A stretch of 64,000 bases of DNA from Isoetes taiwanensis (GCA_021234155.1 JAJEKV010000034.1:11124697-11188696); one strand, 5' to 3'; counted from the first letter of the stretch, positions 10,050-22,564 are shown. Notes: generated from the sequence alone by a model not told the origin. A program made the numbers and translations.

Positions 10050-10891
10050 TGAGTTAGAGGTTGGGATGGAAGAAGAGAGTAAGAAGAATTTCTAACCATG
10101 TTCTCGAGAGCAGTTTCATGGAAATGCAGCAAGAGTCTGGGACGGATTGAGACTTTTTTAGAACTAGCCTTAAATTGTCTAAAAATCACTCCTTGAATCT
10201 GTGGGATGCCGTTTTGAACATAGGAGTGAGCTGCAGGTGGTTTGGAGCAGCAAGGCCTGCGTTCTAAAAGCCAAGGGCCTGGAACTATGATTTTTGATAG
10301 GCCTCGGTTTGCCTCGAAATGTGCAAGGAATATTCCTTAGGGGCCGAAATTGTTTGGCCCAAAATCTTGGGTTGATTGGTGGAGTCTCAAGGAAGCTCCA
10401 ACAACATGAAGTTGACTGCTGGAATTGCATTATGTTGAAGTTTGCTTTGTTAGGGAATGGTGCACCCATTATCTGCCATTTAATGTTTAATTCAACTTCC
10501 TTACCTAAGATTGATTATTAAACATATAGTGCACCTTACACGTTAGTAGGGGTGCAACTTGGGAGACAAGGCATCGCTGGGGCAATTAGTGTTTTCTTGC
10601 AATACAAAGTACTACACTTATTATAAGGACTAGGAGTCCTACAAATCCTGCATTCATTATAGGGAAATAGAAATCAGAAGATAGTGCCATCATTACATTT
10701 TAGAAAGAAATGTAAAGCAATGCATCAGGTCCGAGTGCATTTCTAGGAAGGATTATGAATTCCTTAGATATTTTGAGGTCTAGTATAGCATTGGGTGCTA
10801 AATCCAATCATTAACAAACAACTAGGTTGTTTGTTTTCATAGTGCTCATCACTATTCAAAATAAATTCTCCTTGTGAAGGATCACCTTCCA
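10050..10891. other. Presumed gypsy 5' leader, no coding sequence seen
   Basis: After the primer-binding site I find no gag. The frames near 10180-10520 have no known motif. The stretch ends at the poly(A) tail of the LINE that follows on the opposite strand. Confidence 0.4.
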
Positions 10892-13800
10892 TTTGTTTTT
10901 TTTTTTTTTTGTGTGGGGGGAAGGAAGGTTCTTTTATCGTCCGCAGAGGCCAATCGGGCTATGGGACCCAAATTACACGGGTGCAGCAAGCCCGTTGCTA
11001 CCCGGATTAAAAAACCCCCCCTTACGAAGAAAAAACCGTCGCAGCAACAAGCCTGCTGGCAGCTGTACAAATATACATATACACATGAATTCCCAGCACC
11101 TCAGGTAGGCGCCGGGGGGCAGAGGTGAGTCCGCAGATCCAAAACCTCCTGGAGGTAGGAGCCAAGGGATCGAACTGACGGCGTACTGAGTAGCTCGTGC
11201 AGGGGCAGACCAGGTCGCAGCAAGAGAACGTAGCGAGCCCGAATCTGACTATAGGCTGGATAGCTCTGGAAGGCATGGCTTTCATCCAAGTCGCCAAAGA
11301 CACCACTGGGCCCCACAGCTCGACCCCATACAGAAGAACTGACTTCGCCAGTGCCCGGAACAAATGTGACTGGTGACCCCAGTCATACAGCTCTGCCATG
11401 TGACTATTGTTTTGCATTGCGTACATCGCCTTCCAATCTGCGGTCACCCGAAGGCGAATGGATGCATCCCAATACGTTGAGGACGGAAATTCCACCCCCA
11501 GGTACTTGTAGCTGGGTGTGACCTCTACCATCTGCCCCTGATAAGTGAGCACTGGAGGTGCTAGATGACGTGAGGAGGATATGAGGAGCACCTTAGTCTT
11601 GGCCAGGTTGACACGCATGTCCGTCGCCTGGCAGAATGTGTCCAGGGCATCTTGGTGTGCCTGCATGCCCTCTGGTGTATGGGCCAAGAGGTCCACATCA
11701 TCCGCATAGATGAGCTGCCGGATGACCTGGTGCAAGAGCTATATACCTCCCCCCCATTGGCAGCAAGCCAGGCTTCCAACTGGTCAATGTAAAGTCCGAA
11801 GAGTGTGGGTGAGGGTGAGAGAGGACAACCTTGCCAACTCCAATGCTGCTGGCAAATGACTGTCCTTCTGGTTGCATGCGGCCTGTGCAGCTCTCGTACA
11901 GTCTGTACACTGCGTTTTGCAGATCCATAGGGAGCCCCAGATGGTGCAATCTCGCCCACAACTTTTCCCGGGGTACTGTGTCGAAAGCTCTTGCAAAGTC
12001 CACAAAACAAATAGCATGTGTCCTCCCGACGGTTCTCGCTGTCCGACCAGGGCCCTGAGTGTGAAGATGTGATCAATGGTCGAATGTCGGGGTCGGAAGC
12101 TTGCCTGGGTAAGTGCTCTGACTTCTGCTGCCTCTGCCCATCTGGTTACCTGCTGTTCGAGAATGCCCGCTACAAGCACAGCCTTGGCAAACACCGAAAT
12201 AACCATGATGGTTCTTAATTGGTCGGACAATGTGGGTCCCCGCCTTGTAGATCGAACAACCCCGCTTGGGCCCATGACCGAGAAAACCCTCTTGCGCACC
12301 TGTTGAAATGGTCGCGCAAGGACGGGCACCATGGGCTGTCCCCGCCCACTTGAGCAACCATGGGCTGCCCCCGCCTACTTGAGCAGCCGCCTAAGTCTCG
12401 CCGCTTTCCCATTAGCCAGCGCCGCAGCCCCTCTTCGACATCTTCTTCTGTGGATCACACGGTGTGGGCCATGTTGCGGGGATACATCCGTCCGTGTTCC
12501 CTGGGATCATAAAGCTGCTGCAGTATTGCTCCCATTGCACCGCCGCGTGATGTTCCCCCGTAGGTTTTGTCGCCCTGCAGAGTACCCCTGCCGAAAAGTT
12601 CTCGGTGGGCGCCTAGTAGGCGAACATTTCTTCTTGGTGCCTTGCCGGATACCTTGCCTTTGTTTCTTTGAGGAAGACGCTGTAATGGCTGGTGGCCCGA
12701 GCTCGCGGTCCTCGATCCACGATGAGACGAAAAGCGCGCTTTTGCGTTCCTTACACTCCGCGATCAAACCATCCGCTACGCCAGAAAGGTTGCGGCTTCG
12801 ATCCTTCAAGGGGGAGGTCTCCCAAAGCACTTGTTCCGCCTCGCTTTGAGGAGCTCAATCAGCCGGTCGGTTTGTTGCTCCAGCGTGGGCCCGCAGAACT
12901 GTCGGGAGGGCTTCATGAGCATGTCGCCGATCCCTCCGCCGCTCATAATCCAAGCGCAACCGAAGGTCGGCAAGGTGCTTTTACCGAGGGGGGCCGTGAG
13001 CGGCTGGCCAGGCCAGCTTCACATAGAGTGGGAGGTGATCTGAGTCGGCCTCCTCATCCCGACTGTCCATGCCGACGTGAAAATGGCTGACAAAGTGTAC
13101 ATCCTGCGCAGCCACTATGACATAATCCACGACACTAGTTTCGCCGCCGTGATTGTCCTGTCTACAAGTGTACCCGTGGGAAGAGGGCCATTGTGGTAGG
13201 CCATTGCATATGAGCAGGTCAAAGATACCGCACACCAGGAGCAATTGTCTGCCAAAGCGAGTGACCTGACTGTCATCTGAGTGCCGTGGGCAAGCTGCCT
13301 CTGCGGGACGCAATTGCAGCACGTCATCCGCGAGGGGGTCCAGCCACATGGCCTGTTCCACCCCTGTCCACGCATTGAAATCTCCAAGGAGCATTGACTC
13401 TGCCCATCCACTTTGTGCGACTGTATGTCATCATATAGATCGACATACGGGTCCATCCTGTCCACCTCCGGGTGGCTGTGATAGAAGGGACTCTCTGCAT
13501 GGGGAAAGTAGCAAGCAGCTAGGAAGAGAGGATCTCCGCCAGGGTGGTGCACTCGGACCCACAAGTAGCGGTTATATCCGGCTCGGGTCTTCCTCGAGGG
13601 AAACCAAATGTGCCAAGGCTACTCGAGTAGCAGTAAACCCCACCGCGCCCACATTTCCCTGCATAAACCATTGAACACCGAAAAATGCCGGGTACCCGGC
13701 AGATCGGGCAGCCTGCGGGTCTGGTGTTCCCATGTCTCCATGAGGAAGATGAGGTCCATGTCTACAGCCATCTTGAATTGAGGCTATCGCCCTTCGCCAC

Positions 13801-14580
13801 CTGAAAAACCCGACAGCCTTCACCACCACCCGAGGCACAATTCCTATTGAGCGGCCGGAGATGCTTGTGTAGTGTGTGTCACGGATGGACCAGCAGGCCG
13901 GAGCGATCAATTGGCGGGGTAGACTTCAACAAGCGTAAGCGGAGGCATAGGGGGCATTCGGTCTACCGAGGGAGCGCAATCGAAGTTATAGGGGCATTGC
14001 GGAGGATCGAGAATGAGGCATCGGGGGTAGCATTTGGGCGAAAGCAGTTAGCCGCAGCATTTGGTCGATGGCGGGCGCCCCCTCGACTCGGCGAACTCCC
14101 ACCGCTGCGTGCCCGCTGCTGCGGGAGTAAGATCCCCGCCACATACGAGTTGTGCCCTTTTCGCGAAAACTTGCCCTGCCACAAAGATGGCTCTCGAACT
14201 TGTGCATCCGCGAACCGTGAACACCACGACTTCGGCCAAATTGGGCTCTCGACCCCATGTCGACCGGGTCGTGGTAATCCCGAACAGTCCCGGACCAGGA
14301 AACGCCATGCACCCAAGAATCAGATGTGTATCTTCCCGTGAGATTCTCTCCCAAACTTCTTCCGGCAGCCCCCGAACTACCGTGTTGTGGCTCGCTTAAA
14401 TTGCACTCCACTCACGAGCTTAAGCGTCCGATGAGGGCACTGGCCCACTCTGGCCTGGTGGTGGCACGCGTGATGATGTTGTGGCAGGGCAGGGCTGCGG
14501 TTGTCGGCGTTCAGGTTGACCAGGTGACCCCGATTGACCCCAAAATACTAGGTTCAAGCAAGGGGGGTTCATCTTGAAAT
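10892..14580 (-). pseudogene. Non-LTR retrotransposon (LINE), frameshifted
   Basis: The minus strand carries an APE-type endonuclease followed by a reverse transcriptase. Endonuclease pieces run from about 13,780 (AVDMDLIFLMETW), through AACYFPHAESPFY (about 13,510) and LLGDFNAWTG (about 13,390), to VDYVIV and SDHLPL (about 13,130-13,030). The RT shows FARAFDTVPREKLW (about 11,990), QGCPLSP (about 11,830) and the catalytic YADD (about 11,705), ending with LLYGVELWGP. Frames change many times. A run of 15 T on the plus strand (10,896-10,910) is the poly(A) tail at the element's 3' end. The element is much richer in G+C than its surroundings, which suggests a different base-composition history. 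The 5' limit near 14,580 is set by that composition change; ORF1 was not recognised and no target duplication was found. Confidence 0.85.
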
Positions 14581-16127
14581 CCCGTATGAACCATCTGAGT
14601 TATAAGGAATGGGTTATTTTTGGAGTGTTTTCGTATGAAAATATATGGAAAGGGGTGACTTTTGTCACATTTTGAAACATTTTAAGCCCGTACATTTACA
14701 AAATGGGTATTTTTCTAGATTTTTTGAATCGTATACTAAGGGTTTCTTTGCTACTCTAGTAACGCAGATGGCATGTCCATATTGTATATAGGTGAATCCC
14801 CCGGGGGTTCAAGATGCAAGAAAGAGGGACAAATGAATAGCTTGCTTTCTACTATTATAGTTCCACTTTTGAAGAATGGAATCTTTGGGAAATTAGTCTG
14901 CATTTAATCTGAGTCCACCATTTTGTTATTCCTAACAAATGTTACTACATGAGGGTAGTACATAAAAGTCAACGGGGAGCGAAGGCTTAATTGAATCCAA
15001 CATCTACTAATAACGTTTACAAAAATGTAATTTTGTCACTCCAATACAGGGCAAGGGAGTTCTTGAATAAGACAAGGGTCCTTATACTAGAGCACTCAAG
15101 AATGATGGTTCTAGGATAATTTAGTTCTTATATGGAAATTTAATAGAATCACAATAAAATGATACAATATGTCTAGGATAATAGAATCATTATTGAGCAA
15201 ACCTTTCGCAAGTTGCATAAGGGGTTAGATGAGAATCACCATTTGCTAGATCATAGATAAGACCCTTCTAAAAGATGCATATCCAGTACAGATGTTGTTG
15301 GATAGCCCTCTATGAAGGTCCCATAGGAAGGCTCGTATATAAAAGGGCAATGACGATGTGAGGCATAAGTATTGCCCTAGGAATTCGAGCCTAACTTTGG
15401 TGACAAGAAAGACCCAGGCATGTGCACTTCAAGCGGGGATTGGAAGCAAGTTTTAGTACATCTCAAGCACAGTTTTAATTGGGTTTATACTTCAAGCAGG
15501 GCTTGAAAGTGAACGTTCACTCCTTGTTGGATTTTAAGGTATATTCCACATGTTAAATGCATGCCTATAGGTTAGGCATCGGGGCAAAAGTAAAGGTGCA
15601 TTTCATGCATGACTTGGAACGTGTATAGAACCATCAGATCCTTCAAGGTATGAGAAGTTAGATGTTATACATTATGCTTGGGATGCAAATGGCAAAAGAC
15701 TAAAGACTGCTCGGATTCCAAAATAGATTGTTGATATGTGGGGGGAAATACCATATAAAGTCTCTCAATCTCAGTCATGTTCGCGATAATCATATTGTAT
15801 ATAATTTCTCTTGTGACTATGGATGCATCAATAGATATCTTAGCATGTGTAATGTATGATACCATGTTAATGTATTTCATAAGATCTTGTGTCACACATA
15901 TATATAACTATGTTTGGAAGGTGGGTGTACGATACTGTGTCAATATGTTTTCTAAATATTCATGTAGTGTACACAACATATGTATGATACAGGGGTACTA
16001 TACACGTATATACAACCCCGGCATAAGGTCTACAATAAAAAAAAAAAAAAAATCTAATTTACTAAAATTATTTCCAATATAATGAAATTGTGCTTCATAG
16101 ATATCAATACATCATCATCACATGAGC
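14581..16127. other. AT-rich stretch without a recognised gene
   Basis: No coding domains were found. TATATAAAAGGG at about 15,335 looks like a TATA box followed by leader-like sequence, so part may be an old LTR. A segment at 15,735-15,893 is repeated, slightly shortened, at 17,095-17,230 and 24,465-24,608, where it adjoins the truncated copia integrases. A near-perfect palindrome of CCCCCGGGGG flanked by TGAAT/GTTCA lies at about 14,793-14,811. Confidence 0.45.
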
Positions 16128-16703
16128 TTCGACCCAGGCTCAGACTCGTGGGGGGAAGTAGATTGATGGCTAGGATCTAAAGATAGAGCAATCCGAGATA
16201 TAACAATGATTGGGCTGGCAATAGACAATGGCTAGGATAGGGTTGACCACTCCATCCGCCCCTCTTGTGCATACTATGCAGATGGGATAAATCAGGCTCT
16301 GTCGTGACGGTAACCTGCCGGAGACATAACCTCTTTCCATCACCCAACGAGGCTACTTCAGGATGCATCTCCCCAGTCTGATAAGGTAGGAAGGGTCGCA
16401 TCTCCTCTTCCTGGAAGACAATGGTTCGATAGGAAGCTAGAGGATTGTGGCGATACACTTCCTTACCCGATTGAACTCCCCAAAACAAGAGCCAGGCCAA
16501 CACCTGCAACTCTTGAGGGTCAGAGCAACGCCATCGACCCAGGAAGTGTCGGACTCATACTCGACCCTCTCGAAGTGACCAGCTATAAGCCTAGCTTGCT
16601 CCAAGTCCCCAGTAGCCGCGCTCAGCAGGGACTTCCTCTATGTTGCCACTCTCCTCATTCTGTGGTGCTCAGGCACTCCATAGCCTCCATAGCCTGGCGG
16701 GCT
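16128..16703 (-). mobile_element. Diverged LTR-like sequence
   Basis: Parts of this stretch match the gypsy-type LTR found at 46,802, 54,465 and 56,219, notably the run CACTCCATCCGCCCCTC and the following TGCAGATGGG...GCCGGAGAC. The minus strand also holds a frameshifted, coding-like stretch (EEEMRPFLPYQTGEMHPEV) that I do not recognise. It is best read as an old relative of that LTR family. Confidence 0.45.
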
Positions 16704-17094
16704 CTATGCACAAGCCACATATAATCGGAACTAAAGGGTCTAACTAGAAACATCATCTAAACAAGGCTACTAGGTCTCTACCCCCCTCCCCCCCTCCCAA
16801 TACAAGAGAAGCAAACATGATCAATCAAGATCATATAACCACATAACATGATAATACAATGAAAATAACATCTAATCCTAATCACATACATCTACCTTAC
16901 AGTTAGGTTCATTGATTATGGTTCAAGATCCAAACTGAGGGTTCTAGGAGGGCTCTACTAGAGATACGAGATACTAAGTCATCTGGAGTCCTAACTTCGA
17001 GGAGATCTACAAAGAAAAATACTCCAAATACTTGCTCCGAAGGAACTTCCACCCGCTCCTGGGGTCTCCATACCATAGGTTTCCATAGGTTTTG
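16704..17094. repeat. Block X, LTR-derived repeat (first of five)
   Basis: About 385 bp from CTATGCACAAGCC to GGGTCTCCAT. It recurs at 19,959, 24,074, 27,322 and 31,445. A short stretch (AACTAGAAACATC ... TAGGTCTCTACCCCC) resembles part of the gypsy-type LTR at 56,219 (ATCTAGGAACATA ... GAGGTCTCTACCCCG), so X may be a piece of a related LTR. The minus strand holds a short open frame (VPSEQVFGVFFFVDLLEV) of unknown identity. Confidence 0.6.
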
Positions 17095-17222
17095 AAGATA
17101 TGTGGGGGGAAATACCATATAAAATCTCTCAATCTCAGTCATGTTCGCGATAATCATATTGTATATAATTTCTCTTGTGACTATCCTAGCATGTGTAATG
17201 TATGATACCATGTTAATGTATT

Positions 17223-19389
17223 TCATAAGAAACATCCATAGGTTTTGAACATTTCATAGGTAGGTTTATGTCCATTCCACATTTCTTCTGGAGTCAAACC
17301 TTTAATGGAGGCTGCAGGAAGTTTATTTTGAATCATTACTGCAGTCTTTACTGCCTCATCCCACAAGTAATTTGGCATCCCTGACTGCTTAAGCATAAAT
17401 CTGACTGCATCTAGAATTGTTCTGTTCTTTCTCTCAACAATTCCGTTCTGTTGAGGGGTATATCTACATGTCAATTGTCTTCTTATCCCTTTGTCTTTGC
17501 AGTATTTGTTGAATTCTCCTGATAAATACTCTCCACCCCTATCCGATCTAATGCATTTGATCTTTCTCCCAGTTTCTCGTTCAACCTCTTGTTAAAATAT
17601 TTTGTATGCATCAAATGCTTGATCTTTGTGTCTGAGAATGTAACATTTTGTTTTCCTTGAGAAATCATCAATGAAAGTAATAAAAAATCTCTTCCCTGTC
17701 AAGCTTGTAATATTGATAGGCCCACATAAGTCTGTATGGATAAGGTCTAAAATCCCTCGTGCTCTTTTAGTAGACTTCTTAAAGCTAAGTCTGGTATGTT
17801 TCCCTAGTATGCATCCTTCACAAATAAAGTTCTCAGGTTTTTCCTCTTCTGCAACAATCATGCCTTTCTTAATCATATAGTTTAAGTTATTGACATGAGT
17901 ATGTCCTAGCCTCTCGTGCCATTGTCTTATAGATAACAAACCTGCAAAGTTTATTGATCCTTCTCTACTTGCTTTGTCAAGTGTAAATAAGTTTCCAACC
18001 CTTTTTGCAATAAATTTCAATTCATCATTAAGAAAAATGTTACAATGCTGTTTTTCAAAACAGATCTTGTAGCCTAAGTCCACAAGCTGGCTAACAGAAA
18101 TTAAATTCCTCACAATAGAGGGCACACAAAGCACATTTTTGAGTTCAACTGGTTGACCATTTAGATCATAGATTTCTAACAGTCCTGACTCCTCCACTTG
18201 CTGCAAGTTCCCGTCTCCAAGCTGAATGTAACTAGATGTGATTCTTGTTTTCTCCTTACGACCACTTCCATCTTTAATTACGCATCTTTCAGCTCCCGAA
18301 TCTAACACAAATTGATCACACTTTCCTTTAGTTTCACTAACATTTAATGTCTGATGCAAAACAGATTTTTGAAGTACCTCCGTATTTTCGTCCACTTCCT
18401 CTATGCCTTCATTGTTTACTTTCTTAGTTAGGTTGATTCTGGCAACATTTCTTCCCCTTCCTCTTCCTCTATTATTAAACCTTGCTTTGGATTCATCTCT
18501 GAATTCTCCTCTTCCTCTACCTTTTGCAAAATTCTTTGGGCTAGAACAATTTGCTACTTGATGTCCTAAACCTTCACAATTATAGCATCTGTTTTCTCTT
18601 GACAGCTTGGGACAATTATGTTTGAGATGGCCATAATTATTGCAACGATAGCATGGGCCTATTTTCTTATCATTAACTTTCCCTTTCCCAGCATAAAGTA
18701 TTTCAGAGTGTTCTTCATGTTCTTTTATGATGAGTTTCTGTTCTAACTCAGTCCTTACCATTAATTCTGCTTTCTCCCTATTTTTTGCAACATTTCTTAC
18801 CAATGTGGATAACTGCTCATAACTTGAAAAAGCCCTTCCAATTGTCATTACTTGATGGTCATTTGTTATGGTTACCCCAGCTGCCTCCAAATCTGCTATG
18901 AGATTATCAAATCTCTGGAAAAACTCTGTCACATCATCCTTTTCATTATACTTCAGTGTTCTGAGTTCTCTATCCAAAACATCAAGCTGTGAAGATGTTT
19001 TTGTCTCATATGTCTTAATCAGAAATTTCCAAATGGACCTAGAGCTGACCCCTCTAACTTTCAGCAATATACTAGACCCCAATTTTACAGTGATTATACT
19101 TTTAGCCTCTATTAATTTTTTCGTAAACACTAACCTCTTTGCTTGTCACTTCGAAGCTTGTATCTTTGTCACTTGTTTTTCCTTTGCCTTGCCTTTGGTT
19201 GAGTCACTGATTTCTTCATCCATATCTGCATCTTCTCCAACATATTTCCATAAATCTTCTACTTCAAGTACCTCTTTAACTTTTTCTTTCCACACTTGGA
19301 ATCCTCCTGTTCCCTTGAACACTTCAACTGCACTCAAAAGTGAAGCACCCAATCTGGTAGTCATGATTAAAAAATGCTCTGATACCAAA
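17223..19389 (-). pseudogene. Ty1/copia polyprotein, gag-protease-integrase only (unit 1)
   Basis: The minus strand starts with ATG at 19,388, just inside the primer-binding site. In order it encodes a UBN2-type gag (VWKEKVKEVLEVEDLWKYV, FFQRFDNLIADLEAAG), two zinc knuckles (CYRCNNYGHLKHNC and CYNCEGLGHQVANC, about 18,540-18,660), an aspartic protease motif DSGAER (about 18,300), a GAG-pre-integrase segment (WHERLGH, about 17,920) and the integrase core (IHTDLCGP, FIDDFSRK, YTPQQNGIVERKNRT). There is a frameshift near 19,130 and breaks at 17,480-17,590. The sequence stops at MFKTYGCFL, exactly where the polyprotein normally continues toward reverse transcriptase; RT and RNase H are absent. 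The element could not replicate by itself. It joins a linker flanked by the direct repeat TTCAAAACCTATGGA. Confidence 0.9.
19376..19389 (-). promoter_or_regulatory. Copia primer-binding site
   Basis: On the minus strand TTTGGTATCAGAGC follows the LTR end directly and is complementary to initiator tRNA-Met. It overlaps the start of gag. The same site is found at the other copia copies, near 23,497, 26,742 and 30,865; the 23,497 copy reads TACCAGAGC, a one-base change. Confidence 0.8.
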
Positions 19390-19958
19390 TGAAAGAAATA
19401 ATAGCTCGAATGCTAGATCTTCAACTTAGTTAATCATGAACTACAAGAGCAATAATATGCATAACAATGCAACCACAAATGAAGTTATAATATATCAATA
19501 AAATAACTTCAATCTCAAACTTTCAATGGTGTTAACTATTGGACTTATAGAATTAATGAAAAAAAGCCCCGAACAGCCCAAGCCTCATACTAGATGAGCT
19601 ATGCCCGATCACCACATACATTTCTGCAATCTTCTCATTCTTTTATAGGGCCAAATCCTGCCGACTGGCATGGATTCGGCCGATAAGGAGCCAAGCTCGG
19701 CCGCTTGAACAATCTCCAGACTTGCCAATTTCATATGCATATTCCCTCCAATATGAATCATAGTTTCGATCTGCTCATGTCTTTTAACAAGTTTAATATT
19801 CAATGGTCACTGGTTTAACCTATTGAGATATTAACCGTGACCTTGTTTTAAACAACTTACCCTTATGAATTTCCCTCACCTTAAGGTTTGTTTCATACGT
19901 AATGTGTCTGCTTCAACTCTCTTGATTTCTCCAACATTTAGCATGATCATTCCTTACA
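19390..19958 (-). mobile_element. Copia 5' LTR (unit 1), about 569 bp
   Basis: Read on the minus strand it starts TGTAAGGAATGATC and ends TTATTTCTTTCA before the primer-binding site. Near-identical copies lie at 23,509-24,073, 26,755-27,321 and 30,878-31,444. No 3' LTR of this element was found next to the truncated integrase. Confidence 0.8.
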
Positions 19959-22564
19959 CTATGCACAAGCCACATATAATAGGAACTAAAGGGTCTAACT
20001 AGAAACATCATCTAAACAAGGCTACTAGGTCTCTACCCCCCCTCCCCAATACAAGAGAAGCAAACATGATCAATCAAGATCATATAACCACATAACATGA
20101 TAATAAAATGAAAATAACATCTAATCCTAATCACATACATCTACCTTACAGTTAGGTTCATTCATTATGGTTCAAGATCCAAACTGAGGGTTCTAGGAGG
20201 GCGCTACTAGAGATACGAGATACTAAGTCATCTGGAGTCCTAACTTCGAGGAGATCTACAAAGAAAAATACTCCAAATACCTGCTCCGAAGGAACTTCCA
20301 CCCGCTCCTGGGGTCTCCATGGCTCTGCAAGTGGCTCAAAGTACCTCCCACTCCCTCTATCATGTACGCGCTCCTAGGGCTGCTGAGCTATGCTGTGCTG
20401 CAGCACACGATCTCGAAATGGAGGTTCGAGTGCGAACATGGTTCTAGAACTGTTGGAGCTAAAAAATGACTTAGGGTTAGGGCTTGGCCATTAGTAGGTT
20501 AGTTTTGTTGCGGGTCCGACAAGCCATAAATAACCCAAGAAGGAGGAGTCAAAGGTCCCTTCACATCTGTAAGATATCTACAGAAATGGCAAGAAAAAAT
20601 CAAAATGTTGCTGGAATTCTTGCATTGTGGGGAATATCTTCATACTTAACTTAATCTCTACACAAATCCAGATCGAGCTCATTGTCAGGACAATTGGGTC
20701 TTTCTGGCCATGCGATTTTACATGCTCGAAAGGTTTCATGATTTGTGTGGACTATGGAGCTAAATGGTGTGTAATATAGTGTGTAGTATGTTTGCAATAT
20801 GACTGGGTTGAGAAGAGCAGTTGAAGAGGCATCTACCCGATGTAGATGCTCCCCTGCACCTGGATTTGCTGCTTCCCCATCTTGTGGATCCCTTTGGAAT
20901 TTCGAATATATATATATAGCAAAATTAAAAGATGGTTCTTACAAGTACGCAATGCATTGAACCAATTGAACTAATTGGCCTGATATGAGTGAGTTGGCAG
21001 TATATTAGAGCAAAAATAGGGGTAAATGAGGCAATCAATTTATTTGAGGAAAATAAATTAGGAGTTTATGGCACATTGCCTTGACTTGCTAACTAACCAA
21101 AGTTGGGATACTTGTGCTGTTTGCAACCAATCGCCCTCTCTGATGTAGGTGCTGACATTATCAGAAGATTTGGTGGAGGTAATGTGAAATGTCTCAGTAA
21201 CTGGTAACAATCAGGTAGAATCGTTGTCTAAAATCATGGCTGCATTGCCTGTTACTACGCACAATTGGGAGAAATTATTACAGACTATATCAGCAAACGT
21301 GAATCTTTCTGAAGACTTCAATTTTGCTGAAGCAGCAGTTATGACCGAAGAGTACTCGGTCCCCGGGATTTCACCATGTTGGACCCGTATAAACCAACAC
21401 CGTGACTCGTTAGAGGTTTTATTTTTTTCAAAACGTCCGTATACGGACGAAGGCAAATACGGCTTTACCACCTTGTGCCGTAGGTGGTCGAGAAGGGGAA
21501 GATGGGCGGGAACTGTCCACCCATATGATACTTTAGGCATTCTTTGAGGATCCCAGGCGCCATAGAGACTGCTACGTAGATGGCTTTGAATGAACCCTTT
21601 TCATTACTCATATTTTGTTTATCTTTGCTTATGTTAGGGGCATGGTGGGCTAGATGGCGGTAGGGTATCTCAGATAGCCGAAATGGCGATTATGGTACTC
21701 TTCTCATTAGGGTATTCGGAAGGAACATCTAGGCATGGATTCCATCAAGCTCTTTGGCAGGGAAACCCACTTTTCCTATTTACATATGTAGGGGTTTTCC
21801 ACCTCCAAAAAGTCGTATCAGAGTTTTTTGGTGACCCCTTGCACGCAGATGAGGTATCCCCATATGTCTAGGTGAACCCTGGGTACTCGGTTAGTGATTT
21901 GAAGAGGTAAAACTTGCAAGATTGACATGCTCTTCTGCTCTGGCTTTGTTTCTATGCCAGCGACTTTTTTCTACTCATGCTGGTATGGTTCCCCAAGAGA
22001 TTCACATTATTTTCCTTCAATCTCTATAATATTAGCTACAGACCTGGATGGCAATCTGTTGATAGGAAAAATAACTGCAGATCTTGGACGTTTGAGACAC
22101 TTGAAATACATTAACCTTGCCTACAATCTTCTTTCTTCTCGCCAAATATAGCTGATGGATTCATGTGCAATATGCAACCACAATGGAAGATTTTTTTTCT
22201 ATAAGGATCACTAGAATTATAGTGGCGTGGAGGACGATGGCTTGGGAAACAGTAAGTCTGCATCATGTACAGCTGCAAAGAAGACTAGACTCAATCCCGC
22301 TAAATTATTTTCATTGACTGTTCCTCTTAGACAAGCCAAAATACGTTCAGCCAGAAGCCAATGCTACCTCCTTGGATGCTGCATGATCTGACTAGTGTAA
22401 AGAAGATGGCAGGACGAGTGGTTGTATCCTATATCAAGATTTTTACCAACTATTAAAATAAAGTAGCATCACATGCTTTGACATTTTGATTAACTGAACA
22501 CCCTGCTCATTAGGAATAGCAGCTGCTCTGCATATAGATTGTATCCGTCAAGTCTCTATATGCT
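19959..22564 (+). repeat. Blocks X and Y (unit 1)
   Basis: Block X is followed here by block Y (about 20,335-22,564). Y is a mosaic. It has a possible copia-gag-like frame near 21,224-21,360 (KIMAALPVTTHNWEKLLQTI), a short palindromic CGTCCGTATACGGACG (about 21,435), and an LRR exon-like segment at 22,042-22,150. Y ends by joining a copia gag fragment at a short microhomology (ACATT). Y recurs at about 27,700-29,930 and, with insertions, at about 31,820-35,835. Confidence 0.65.
22042..22150 (+). pseudogene. LRR receptor-type exon fragment (copy 1)
   Basis: The plus strand encodes DLDGNLLIGKITADLGRLRH followed by LKYINLAYNLLSS, one to one and a half plant-type leucine-rich repeats of the LxGxIPxxLGxLxxLxxLxLxxNxLSG pattern. 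A pyrimidine-rich stretch and an AG (CTACAG) precede it, as at an intron-exon border, and a TAG follows. Only this exon is seen, so it is probably a captured or leftover piece of an LRR receptor-like gene. Identical or near-identical copies lie at 29,405-29,513 and 35,309-35,417. Confidence 0.6.

Noticed and set aside
12331-14577. Plus-strand open frames of 80-170 codons
   Set aside because: They are shadows of the GC-rich minus-strand LINE; only the minus-strand readings show endonuclease and RT motifs.
17095-17230. Linker as the start of another LTR element because of ATGGTATCATACA
   Set aside because: The primer-binding-like word lacks the usual CAGAGC ending and no LTR end lies next to it.
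18868-19392. Plus-strand 174-codon frame, also at 22,990, 26,245 and 30,359
   Set aside because: It is the antisense of the copia gag coding sequence; the minus-strand frame carries the conserved gag and zinc-knuckle motifs.
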